This document shows positions 56,475-64,000 of a stretch of 64,000 nt of DNA, piece after piece. The stretch spans positions 412,069 through 476,068 of the forward strand of contig NZ_JACHHW010000002.1 in assembly GCF_014202945.1 (NCBI RefSeq), read 5' to 3'. Positions within the stretch are counted from its first letter, which is position 1, and every line of letters starts with the position of its first letter. The notes beneath the pieces are model-generated. The model was not told where the DNA came from. It was given only the letters and a program-made list of their open reading frames with translations, and made no database searches. The DNA is from Zhongshania antarctica (GTDB lineage: Bacteria > Pseudomonadota > Gammaproteobacteria > Pseudomonadales > Spongiibacteraceae). The position numbers were made by a program, and so were the translations under genes.

Positions 56475-58931
56475 GTGGTCCGATCCAATCCAACTCGCCC
56501 TTTTTATACCCGACTTTTACTCAATACCGGAATTAGCGGTATTGCCCTGCTCGCCGCCAGCCAAACTGTCGCCGCACCAGCGCTCGAAGAGGTATTGGTC
56601 ACGGCCCAAAAGCGCAGTGAAAGTGCCCAGGACATCCCTATTGCGGTCACCGGCGTCACGGCCGATATGCTCGACAAGCTCGGTTTTGAAAACGCCAATG
56701 ATGTGTCTGCGCAAGTCCCCAATATGCAGGTCAGCGGCCCTTATGGTGATGTGCAGCCGATCTTTTCGATTCGTGGCGTTAGCATGTCTGACTACAGCTC
56801 CAACCAAGCCAGCCCCATCGGCGTTTACGTAGACGAAGCCTATTTGGCACCGGTTTACAGTCACGGCGCCAGCTTTTTTGATATAGAGCGGCTCGAGGTT
56901 TTGCGCGGGCCACAGGGCACGCTCTACGGTAAAAACACCACGGGTGGCGCCATTAACATTATTACCCGCACCCCTGGCTTTGGCGGAGAAGGCGGCAGCT
57001 TTATCAAGGCTGGCGCGGGTAGCTACGGCGCCACGTCCATCGAGGGCGGCACCGAGCGCGAGCTAATCCCTGGTGTCTTAGCGGCACGTATCGCCGGTAG
57101 CATGAAGCGCGACGACGGCTATGTGAACGTCGTCGGCCAAGACACCAATGCCGCGCAAACCGACTTTAAAGGCCTGCGGTTGGGAATAAACTGGCTTATT
57201 AGCGATAAAATCGACGCCGTATTAAAAATCACCCAATCTAAGAACGACGCACTGAGCACCCCACCCCGCAATGAAGCCCGCACTGATTTGCGCGGCAGCG
57301 GTTTAGAGGGCGACTCTAATGGCTTTATCGACTATATCGGCTACTCCCGTGGCAGTCGCAATCTCGATTTTCACGAGACGGAATCTAACGCGATAGGCGC
57401 ACTCGTCACCACAAGCGACCTCGCCGTGCTGACCATGAATTACAGTAGCGACAGCTATACCATTACCTCGGTCAGCTCCTATCTCGACGCCGACTACTAT
57501 CAAATGGCTGACACCGACGGCAGCCCCAACGGCTTGCTAGAAATAAAGTGGTCATCAGACTCGTTGAGCTTTAGCCAAGACCTGCGCTTCACCTCAAACT
57601 TCGACGGCATGTTCAACATCATTGCTGGCGTGTATTACGGCAGTGAAGATTTATACATGCAGAATATTTACGATATTTTTGACCAAGCGCCCGATTTACG
57701 CGTTGGCTACGCCAAGCCCGACACCATTCCGATTTTTCCCTACTTAATCGACTTCGGCATGATCGATCAGCGCCTAGAAACCGAGAAGACCAGCGCGGCG
57801 GCCTATACCCAAATGCGCTTTGATTTCAGTGCTAATTTCGGCATGGACATTGGCCTGCGCTACACCCGCGACGAAAGTAAATTAAGCTACCTAAACATCT
57901 CGCGGCTTGCCAATGACGGCACACCCCAGGGCAGTTACGTACCTGGCAACACCACCGGCGTCGACAATGCTTGGATCACCCTGCCTATTACGGTGTTTGA
58001 TATTCAAAACTTACTGGCCAATCCCGGTGATTTAGCCACCTATCAAAACACCGGCTACACCCACGGCGCTTACACCCTAGATTCTGCACCAGAATTGAAT
58101 GCCCCAGAAAAAGAGTTCACCGGCAAAATTGGTTTAGATTACCGCGTTAACGACGACTTCATGGTTTACGGTAGCGCCAGTCGTGGTTACCGCGCCGGTA
58201 GCTATAACGGCGGCGTTTACTACCAACCTCGGCCACTGGAAACCGCCTACGCCTCGCCAGAATATATCGACGCCTACGAAGTCGGCTTTAAAGCCGATAT
58301 GGCCGAAGGCAGTGTGCGCTTGAACGCGGCCGCGTTCCTGTACGACTACACCAATCAGCAGTTCATTAACGTAGTCGGTATTTCCAACTTTTTGGAAAAC
58401 GCCGGCGGCTCGCAGATTATGGGGCTAGAGGCGGAATTGTGGGCGCGTATTACTGAACGCCTCACCGTGCAGTCGGCCATTGGCTTGCTCGACACCGAGT
58501 ACACCGAGCTTACCCTCGCCAATACCGAAACCATTGCCGACCAAGAAGACCGCGTGGATCTGTCTGGTAATGAATTAATTTCGGCGCCAAAACTTAACTT
58601 CAGCGTTTCTATTGATTACGACTTGCTGATTACGGAATACGGATATTTAAGTGTGAATGGCAATGCCAACTTTCAAGACGACCAATGGTATAGCGCCTAC
58701 AACGACCAGTACGGCTATGAAAATATTCGCCAAGACGCCTATTGGCTGTATAACGGCCGCCTGAGCTGGTACGCCAACGACGGCAGTTACAGCGTGTCGG
58801 TGTGGGGTAAAAACCTGCTAGAAGAAGAGTACGACAGCTACGCAATAAACCTGCAAGCGGGCTTTGGTTTCGACCAATACCTCGCAGGCCAACCGCGAAC
58901 CTACGGCATGGAAGTGCAAGTTAAATTCTAG
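56475..58931 (+). CDS. TonB-dependent outer-membrane receptor
   Basis: An 818-residue protein from GTG 56475 (GGAG six bases upstream): signal peptide (cleavage near VAA-P), TonB-box-like EEVLVTAQKR, plug domain with DIPIAVTGVTADML, FSIRGVSMSDY, GVYVDEAYL and IERLEVLRGPQGTLYGKNTTGGAINI, then a 22-strand barrel ending in a C-terminal aromatic (VKF). It belongs to the Caulobacter/Novosphingobium-type receptors used for large or hydrophobic nutrients rather than siderophores. The shared AraC-like site suggests uptake of the substrate of the monooxygenase/GMC pair. Confidence 0.94.
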   Translation: MVRSNPTRPFYTRLLLNTGISGIALLAASQTVAAPALEEVLVTAQKRSESAQDIPIAVTGVTADMLDKLGFENANDVSAQVPNMQVSGPYGDVQPIFSIRGVSMSDYSSNQASPIGVYVDEAYLAPVYSHGASFFDIERLEVLRGPQGTLYGKNTTGGAINIITRTPGFGGEGGSFIKAGAGSYGATSIEGGTERELIPGVLAARIAGSMKRDDGYVNVVGQDTNAAQTDFKGLRLGINWLISDKIDAVLKITQSKNDALSTPPRNEARTDLRGSGLEGDSNGFIDYIGYSRGSRNLDFHETESNAIGALVTTSDLAVLTMNYSSDSYTITSVSSYLDADYYQMADTDGSPNGLLEIKWSSDSLSFSQDLRFTSNFDGMFNIIAGVYYGSEDLYMQNIYDIFDQAPDLRVGYAKPDTIPIFPYLIDFGMIDQRLETEKTSAAAYTQMRFDFSANFGMDIGLRYTRDESKLSYLNISRLANDGTPQGSYVPGNTTGVDNAWITLPITVFDIQNLLANPGDLATYQNTGYTHGAYTLDSAPELNAPEKEFTGKIGLDYRVNDDFMVYGSASRGYRAGSYNGGVYYQPRPLETAYASPEYIDAYEVGFKADMAEGSVRLNAAAFLYDYTNQQFINVVGISNFLENAGGSQIMGLEAELWARITERLTVQSAIGLLDTEYTELTLANTETIADQEDRVDLSGNELISAPKLNFSVSIDYDLLITEYGYLSVNGNANFQDDQWYSAYNDQYGYENIRQDAYWLYNGRLSWYANDGSYSVSVWGKNLLEEEYDSYAINLQAGFGFDQYLAGQPRTYGMEVQVKF

Positions 58932-58943
58932 CCTTACCAAGCG

Positions 58944-58978
58944 CCCGCTAATCTGGCCGCCACAGCCCTATTAGCGGG
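58944..58978. terminator. Hairpin after the TonB receptor gene
   Basis: Nine-bp stem CCCGCTAAT / ATTAGCGGG with an inner GGC/GCC pair, 13 bases after the stop. Only a short T-containing tail follows (TAATTGTT), so it is a plausible but not perfect terminator. The remaining 58979-59217 shows nothing recognisable. Confidence 0.65.
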
Positions 58979-59217
58979 TAATTGTTGGCTCACCCCTTAA
59001 TTGAGCTACGTACTCACCGGATACATAGCGGGAGCGAGATTTCCCAGCCAAAAATACGCTTCACCCCCCATCCCAATATCAAACAATTCCCCATGTAGTA
59101 TTTCCTTATTACCCCCGCAATTAGCCGCTGTGATCCAATGGATTTTCAAAATGCTTTACTGATTGAGCCAGCCTCATTCAGCAATGCTGTTTATTCCAAC
59201 GTTAAGAGGGTTTACAC

Positions 59218-59775
59218 ATGGCTAAAGTTTTAATCATTACCGGTGATTTTGTAGAGGACTACGAGAACATGGTTCCCTTTCAGGCGCTACTAGCCATGGG
59301 CCACGAAGTGGATGCGGTTTGCCCTGATAAAAAAGCGGGCGACAGTATTGCAACGTCTATTCATGACTTTGAAGGCGACCAAACCTATACCGAAAAACGC
59401 GGCCATAACTTTGTGCTTAACGCCTCTTTCGACGACATCAACCCCGAAGATTACCAGGGCTTGTATCTGCCTGGTGGCCGCGCGCCAGAATACTTGCGCC
59501 TAAATGCAAAAGTGATTGAGATCATTCGTCACTTTGCTGCAAACAACAAACCTATTGCATCTGTTTGCCATGGCCCACAGTTACTCAGCGCCGCAGGTGT
59601 AATTGAAGGTAAAAAAATATCGGCCTACCCAGCCTGCCAACCCGAAATGCTCATGGCGGGTGCGCTGTGGGTGGAACTCCCCATGGATGGCGCCATCACC
59701 GACGGCACTCTAGTCACAGCGCCGGCTTGGCCTGCGCATCCTGCCATGTTGAAACAATTTGTGGCATTGTTATAA
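59218..59775 (+). CDS. DJ-1/PfpI family protein
   Basis: A 185-residue protein: [36 protein letters not shown] and the nucleophile elbow [13 protein letters not shown] with C117-H118. Members are glyoxalases, deglycase-like or chaperone proteins, or amidotransferase-like enzymes. The D-E-Y segment near the N-terminus and the PGGRAPEYL motif place it near the YraA/PfpI group. Followed 27 bases later by an RHH protein. Confidence 0.9.
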   Translation: MAKVLIITGDFVEDYENMVPFQALLAMGHEVDAVCPDKKAGDSIATSIHDFEGDQTYTEKRGHNFVLNASFDDINPEDYQGLYLPGGRAPEYLRLNAKVIEIIRHFAANNKPIASVCHGPQLLSAAGVIEGKKISAYPACQPEMLMAGALWVELPMDGAITDGTLVTAPAWPAHPAMLKQFVALL

Positions 59776-59802
59776 GTCTTAATTAGCATCGAGAGCCTAT
59801 TT

Positions 59803-60201
59803 ATGTGTCAGCTTTTTATCAATGCCGATAGCAAGCTATGGAGCTATCGCACCAAGTCGCTGCGTATTGATGGTGTGGTTACCTCTATTCGCTTAGAAGA
59901 GTTCTTTTGGGACACCCTAGAAGAAATATCATTTCGCGACCAAATGACGGTTAACCAAATGATTACCAAGCTCTACCTAGAATCCCTCGATGCTGATCAC
60001 GATATTAGTAACTTCACCTCTTTTTTACGAGTGTGCTGTTCGCGTTACTTATCACTGATCGCCGATGGCAAGCTCACCAGAGAAGACGAGCTGCCCCTCG
60101 GCGAGGTGAATGCGCAAAATATATTAGAGCAAGAGCAATTGCGCAGCCGTCAGCGTAAAGCGCTGTTCAGTTCACCTAATTATAAGCCCTCCATTAATTA
60201 G
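59803..60201 (+). CDS. Ribbon-helix-helix domain protein (RHH_4-like)
   Basis: A 132-residue protein. The segment KSLRIDGVVTSIRLEEFFWDTLEEISFRDQMTVNQMITKLY is characteristic of the RHH_4 domain (DNA-binding ribbon then two helices), and SNFTSFLRVCCSRYLSL matches the conserved second part. Likely a small DNA-binding regulator. It lies 22 bases before the D-lactate dehydrogenase gene. Confidence 0.82.
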   Translation: MCQLFINADSKLWSYRTKSLRIDGVVTSIRLEEFFWDTLEEISFRDQMTVNQMITKLYLESLDADHDISNFTSFLRVCCSRYLSLIADGKLTREDELPLGEVNAQNILEQEQLRSRQRKALFSSPNYKPSIN

Positions 60202-60223
60202 TCAAAATTAGGTTTGATAAATA

Positions 60224-61915
60224 ATGTCACGTTCGCCGCTCATTACGTGCTTTAAAAAAATTGTTGGCTCACGCCATGTACTGACCAGCGAACGTGCCAC
60301 CGCCCCTTTTCGCACTGGCTTTCGTGAGGGGCAAGGCCCCGCCCTTGCCGTTGTCAAACCAGCGACGCTGTGGCAGCAATGGCAGCTACTCGACGCCTGC
60401 GTTAAAGCCAATATCATTGTTATTATGCAAGCCGCCAATACCGGCTTAACCGGCGGCTCAACGCCGAGCCAAGGCTGCGACCGCGACACGGTAATCATCA
60501 ACACCTCGCGCATTAATGACATACATGTTTTAGATCAACAGCAGCAGATTCTTGCCTTTCCTGGCGCCAGTTTATTTTCATTAGAAAAGACCCTCGCACC
60601 CTATGGTCGCGTACCCCATTCGGTGATTGGCTCCTCGTGTATTGGCGCGTCAATCGTTGGCGGCATTTGCAATAACTCTGGCGGCGCGCTGGTCGAACGC
60701 GGCCCCGCTTACACCGAGCTCGCACTCTATGCGCAGGTCAACGACGATGGCACCCTCAGCTTAATCAATGAACTCGATATTGAGCTGGGTAATACACCCG
60801 AAGAAATTCTGACAAACTTACAGAACAAAAATTATTCATTAGAGGATATCAAAACCACCAATAAGCTGGCGTCTGACCGCGATTATGCGAATTGGGTGCG
60901 CGAGACAACACGCGACACCCCCGCGCGGTTTAATGCCGACCCCAGACGCTTACACAAAGCCAGCGGCTGTGCTGGCAAGCTGGCTGTTTTCGCGGTGCGG
61001 GTAGATACCTTTGTAAAAAATGAAAAAGAGCACAGCTTTTATTTAGGCAGCAACTCCACCCAGGCCCTGCAGCTCCTCCGAAAAGACTTACTTGAAAAAA
61101 CCGCCAGCCTACCGATTTATGCGGAGTACTTGCACCGAGATATCTTTACCCTCGCCGATGCCTACGGCCGAGACACCGTGCTATTAATTAAGTACCTAGG
61201 CACAAACTGGCTGCCTAAATTCTTTAATATTAAGCGCCAGCTAGATTCCGTTTGCAGACGCATACCTTTTTTGAGCCAGGGTTTTATCGACAAAATGGTA
61301 TACCGGCTGGCCAAGCTATTCCCGAGCCAGACACCTAAAGTATTGCACCAGTGGAATAATAGGTATGAACATCAATTAATTCTCAGCGTAAAAGATGCCG
61401 CAAAAGCAGAGACAGAATTAGTATTAGAAAATATGAAACAACACCACGATGTGGATTATTTTCTTTGCAGTGAGGCCGAGGCCAAGTCGGCTTACTTGTT
61501 GCGCTTTGCCGCCGCAGGCGCTGCTGTGCAATATGCAGCCATACACCATGACCGCGTAGAACCCATCGTCGCCCTAGATATTGCCTTAAAACGCAACGAC
61601 ACAGACTGGTTCGAAACCCTACCCGATGAGCTTAACCGCAAGCTGCTGAATAAATTTTATTACGGCCACTTTCTATGCCACGTATTTCATCAAGACTACT
61701 TGGTGCGCAAAGGGGAAGATGTACAAGCTGTAAAAGACGCCTTGCTAGCGCTGCTAGAAAAACGCGGGGCAGAATACCCCGCCGAGCACAATGTTGGGCA
61801 TCACTATCACGCCAAGCCTGCACTGGCGAATAACTATAAAACCCTAGACCCAACAAACACCCTGAACGCCGGAATTGGCGGCATGTCTAAAAAATTAAAT
61901 TATGACGAAGCCTAA
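60224..61915 (+). CDS. dld: Quinone-dependent D-lactate dehydrogenase Dld
   Basis: A 563-residue FAD flavoenzyme. The PCMH-type FAD domain has MQAANTGLTGGSTPSQG, NTSRINDIHVLD and PHSVIGSSCIGASIVGGICNNSGGALVERG; the C-terminal Lact-deh-memb domain includes AEYLHRDIFTLADAYGRDTVLL, HQWNNRYEHQLIL and AEHNVGHHYHAKPAL. It oxidises D-lactate to pyruvate and delivers electrons to quinone at the inner membrane. The length is similar to E. coli Dld. Confidence 0.95.
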   Translation: MSRSPLITCFKKIVGSRHVLTSERATAPFRTGFREGQGPALAVVKPATLWQQWQLLDACVKANIIVIMQAANTGLTGGSTPSQGCDRDTVIINTSRINDIHVLDQQQQILAFPGASLFSLEKTLAPYGRVPHSVIGSSCIGASIVGGICNNSGGALVERGPAYTELALYAQVNDDGTLSLINELDIELGNTPEEILTNLQNKNYSLEDIKTTNKLASDRDYANWVRETTRDTPARFNADPRRLHKASGCAGKLAVFAVRVDTFVKNEKEHSFYLGSNSTQALQLLRKDLLEKTASLPIYAEYLHRDIFTLADAYGRDTVLLIKYLGTNWLPKFFNIKRQLDSVCRRIPFLSQGFIDKMVYRLAKLFPSQTPKVLHQWNNRYEHQLILSVKDAAKAETELVLENMKQHHDVDYFLCSEAEAKSAYLLRFAAAGAAVQYAAIHHDRVEPIVALDIALKRNDTDWFETLPDELNRKLLNKFYYGHFLCHVFHQDYLVRKGEDVQAVKDALLALLEKRGAEYPAEHNVGHHYHAKPALANNYKTLDPTNTLNAGIGGMSKKLNYDEA

Positions 61916-61969
61916 GTCTTAGATGACGAAAGCCCTTGATCACGAACACTCACAAAAACACACCGTGTC

Positions 61970-62254
61970 CTATTGCTTCATACTCGCTTTATTACCCGCC
62001 AAAAATCCAGAATCAGACATAGCGGGCATCGCACAATGAATTGCGTTGTCTAGCAAACTTGCACGCTGAAAATCGGCGCTTAAATACACCATCACACTGC
62101 AATGCAGATCACTCGATTCATGACGATAAACCGCCAACATAGTGGACGGCCTACCTTCTTCCTCATAAACCTGGGCGAGATGAGACTCAAGATCAGCGAG
62201 CATGCCCGTTGCGAGCATCGCATCACCTAGGTTTACTTTTAGCCATGTATTCAT
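61970..62254 (-). CDS. Hypothetical protein, 94 residues
   Basis: A small soluble protein, MNTWLKVNLGDAMLATGMLA then DLHCSVMVYLSADFQRASLL. Alternating hydrophobic strands suggest a compact alpha/beta fold. No family recognised. It ends near the GST gene on the same strand; the ribosome site is weak. Confidence 0.6.
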   Translation of the reverse strand: MNTWLKVNLGDAMLATGMLADLESHLAQVYEEEGRPSTMLAVYRHESSDLHCSVMVYLSADFQRASLLDNAIHCAMPAMSDSGFLAGNKASMKQ

Positions 62255-62277
62255 TGCTTGCTATGAGCCGCTGTTAA

Positions 62278-63201
62278 TCATCCCGCAACCAGGGAATAAC
62301 CCGCGCGGGGAAAGTGAACATGCAGTGTTCCAAATTCGCTGCTCTCACGAGCGACAACGATCCGGCTCTCAGTAACCGCCGCGAGCGTTCCGCTGACGGG
62401 CACCACGCCGTAGTCCAGCGGTGCGACCTGAACCACTTGCCCAATTTGCAGCAGACCCTGCTCGGTACTGGTGGGCAGTGCCCGAGGCTCCGATGCTCTG
62501 GCCACTTCAAACGCCTCCGCCTGTGTTACCTCCTTGCGTTGGCCGTGCCCAAACTCTTCCACCGCCTTGTACCAGCGCTGAACGTTTGCACCCGCCGCCA
62601 GGGGCTTGCGATTGCAACTCACATGAAGCCAAAGCGGGTGAAAGCATGCGAAATCGGCGACCGATGGCGCATCACCGCCGACCCAGGGATATTCCGCCAG
62701 TCTAGCCTCCAAGGCGTCAAGAAAAGACTGCAGAATACCCGCCGCCTTGGCCGCCGCTGGCGGTCGGCTTGTGCCGCCGCGTAACAAGCTAGACCGGTCC
62801 TTGGCAAAACGGTAAGTGCCGATGGGGCCGAAGCTTCTGAGCATGGTGCCCAGCAGTCGCAGCGGCGGCACCGCTCCGACCGCCGCAAAAAAGGCCTCTT
62901 CTTCCGCCTGTTTCATCAAGGCCAAGGCATCGCCTTCGACTGATGCAGGATCAAGCGCTGCGCAGCCTGTTACTGTCGCCACTTCCTGAGCAATAAGCGC
63001 GGTATCACAAAAGATGTCGGCGCCAATCTGCGCTACTGGAATTCGGCGGTAGCCACCCGTTAAAGGATCGACATTTGGCCGAGGCGGGTAAACAGGTGAC
63101 AGCAATGAATGCCAGCGGGTATTAGTAAAACCGAACATCAGCCGAATTTTTTCCGCGTAAGGCGAATTCTCGTAGTGATGCAGAATAATGGAATCGTTCA
63201 T
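62278..63201 (-). CDS. Glutathione S-transferase-like protein with C-terminal beta extension
   Basis: A 307-residue protein. The N-terminal thioredoxin-like GST domain (IILHHYENSPYAEKIRLMFG, RRIPVAQIGADIFCDTALIA) and all-helical C-domain (LEARLAEYPWVGGDAPSVADFACFHPLW) occupy about 1-215. An extra 80 residues (VVQVAPLDYGVVPVSGTLAAV, IVVARESSEFGTLHVHFPRAGY) look beta-rich and are not part of ordinary GSTs. The Ser/Tyr near residue 13 is the probable catalytic position. Substrate unknown. Confidence 0.87.
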   Translation of the reverse strand: MNDSIILHHYENSPYAEKIRLMFGFTNTRWHSLLSPVYPPRPNVDPLTGGYRRIPVAQIGADIFCDTALIAQEVATVTGCAALDPASVEGDALALMKQAEEEAFFAAVGAVPPLRLLGTMLRSFGPIGTYRFAKDRSSLLRGGTSRPPAAAKAAGILQSFLDALEARLAEYPWVGGDAPSVADFACFHPLWLHVSCNRKPLAAGANVQRWYKAVEEFGHGQRKEVTQAEAFEVARASEPRALPTSTEQGLLQIGQVVQVAPLDYGVVPVSGTLAAVTESRIVVARESSEFGTLHVHFPRAGYSLVAG

Positions 63202-63243
63202 TGTTTCGCTCGGCCTCTTAATGAATAAACAGCTACTCGCAAA

Positions 63244-63477
63244 TTAGTAGCTAGAGTTAGGCGTATTCTCAGGGTTTATATCGCCATAAACCTCATCGGG
63301 GTCTACATCATTAATCAGTAAAATTTCTCTCACGGTTTCAACGTGATCTAATACCTTTTGGTAGCCATCACCATACTCATACTTAGTGACTTCGATGGCT
63401 TTTGGCATATAGGTGAACGCGATTTTTAAAGCGTTTAAAGCAGAGGGGCTTAGTTTTTCAGTCATATTAATGCTCAT
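63244..63477 (-). CDS. Hypothetical small acidic protein
   Basis: A 77-residue frame (or 73 from a second ATG at 63465), MTEKLSPSALNALKIAF then VDPDEVYGDINPENTPN. Helical N-terminal half, acidic C-terminal tail. No family recognised. Upstream ribosome site weak, coding confidence moderate. Confidence 0.5.
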   Translation of the reverse strand: MSINMTEKLSPSALNALKIAFTYMPKAIEVTKYEYGDGYQKVLDHVETVREILLINDVDPDEVYGDINPENTPNSSY

Positions 63478-63669
63478 TATTTAACTGTTGGTATTCAGAA
63501 CGCTCGCAACACTGGACAATTTGTGGCGAAGAGGAAAATTGCTCCGAGTGCTAGGTCTTTGTATACGCTACCTGAACCATCTTCGCGATGTCGAAATCCG
63601 GCCATCAAGCGACATTAAAATCAAGAATTACGACCCGCTTATTCAGATTGATTTCATAATGATAAATCG

Positions 63670-63930
63670 TTATCTGCTTTCCAAAAAATCTCTCTTCTTC
63701 TCACTTTCGATGTAGCTAATCTTATAGTCTATTTGCTTTTCCACGTAGGCCTTATGATTAATAAGTTTGACAGACGTAAAAATCGACGAAAGTTTTATCA
63801 GGAACTCTTTTTCCTTTTCTAAAATTGGCACACGACTTCCAGACCATGATCGTGTTGTAAACTCATAATCTAACTTTACGAAGTGATCTAAATCATCATC
63901 TAATTCCACTGCTGTCCCGTTAACTTTCAT
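63670..63930 (-). CDS. Hypothetical protein, low-GC
   Basis: An 86-residue frame, MKVNGTAVELDDDLDHFVKL then LEKEKEFLIKLSSIFTSVKL, charged and A/T-rich compared with the rest of the window. No clear Shine-Dalgarno and no known family. It may be a real accessory gene or a remnant; the window ends 70 bases beyond. Confidence 0.4.
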   Translation of the reverse strand: MKVNGTAVELDDDLDHFVKLDYEFTTRSWSGSRVPILEKEKEFLIKLSSIFTSVKLINHKAYVEKQIDYKISYIESEKKRDFLESR

Positions 63931-64000
63931 ATGAGCTTTAACTGATTGATATCGGGTAGCCTGTCATTAGATGGGTCTCCCCTTAAGAGAGCCATCAGGT

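Noticed and set aside
63488..63715. 75-codon plus-strand frame starting at TTG
   Set aside because: Weak start, no Shine-Dalgarno and no protein-like conservation features. It overlaps the end of the minus-strand frame at 63670-63930.

Overview
The window looks like an ordinary chromosomal segment of a marine or soil gammaproteobacterium. Base composition is moderate, about half G+C. Most genes have clear Shine-Dalgarno sites, and there are housekeeping genes of gammaproteobacterial type (ubiC-ubiA, yaaA, trhP/yegQ, mtgA, an OmpA/TSP3 porin, Dld-type D-lactate dehydrogenase). The catabolic genes (TRAP transporter, rubredoxin/rubredoxin-reductase fusion, CaiB-type CoA transferase, Baeyer-Villiger monooxygenase, cholesterol-oxidase-like GMC enzyme, large TonB receptor) suggest a Cellvibrionales/Spongiibacteraceae-like lineage. 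That placement is an inference from gene content. I saw no rRNA or tRNA gene, transposase, integrase, phage or CRISPR array.

Layout. 1-3.7 kb: end of a TRAP binding protein, an SDR, a YciA-like thioesterase and the TRAP permeases dctQM. 3.8-7.0 kb: small housekeeping and hypothetical genes (DUF4265-like, yaaA, EVE domain, DUF938 methyltransferase), closed by a strong terminator. 7.1-10.1 kb: two OmpA/TSP3 outer-membrane paralogues. 10.3-16.3 kb: trhP, a membrane protein, a FemAB-like acyltransferase, ubiA, ubiC and the rubredoxin-reductase fusion. 16.4-20.6 kb: exported coiled-coil protein, FHA/PP2C pair, lipoprotein hydrolase. 20.7-25.4 kb: methyltransferase, DAACS symporter ringed by GTCGGA-type repeats, class I-like HMG-CoA reductase and type III CoA transferase. 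25.4-28.7 kb: katG, a 52-codon small gene and a methyltransferase. 28.8-38.5 kb: a FisR-like sigma54 activator with a short downstream gene string, diverging from cyanide-insensitive bd oxidase, persulfide dioxygenase and SulP transporter genes, then a MAPEG protein and a DASS transporter. 38.9-45.7 kb: pentapeptide-repeat protein, SpoU methylase, DUF3703/MAPEG/SDR set, a long coiled-coil GGDEF-EAL protein, DUF2179 protein and spermidine-synthase-like protein. 45.8-46.4 and 51.2-51.9 kb: two arrays of one REP-like compound repeat, enclosing mtgA, redoxin, EamA, CNNM and DUF2959 genes. 52.0-58.9 kb: monooxygenase-GMC operon, AraC regulator and TonB receptor. 59.2-64.0 kb: DJ-1/PfpI protein, RHH protein, D-LDH, GST and small hypotheticals.

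Two regulatory circuits can be read from the DNA. (1) The FisR-like activator has Cys54/65/72. The divergent intergenic region contains a textbook -24/-12 promoter (31333-31348) and a TTGTCA/TGACAA dyad, in front of genes for a sulfide-tolerant oxidase, persulfide oxidation and sulfur oxyanion transport. (2) Two near-identical pairs of ATGTCCG-type direct repeats, each pair spaced exactly 20 bp, lie upstream of the monooxygenase-GMC operon and between the AraC regulator and the TonB receptor. This predicts one AraC-controlled uptake-and-oxidation regulon for a hydrophobic cyclic substrate. The HMG-CoA reductase/CoA-transferase/symporter neighbourhood is a third candidate system, possibly mevalonate or HMG catabolism.
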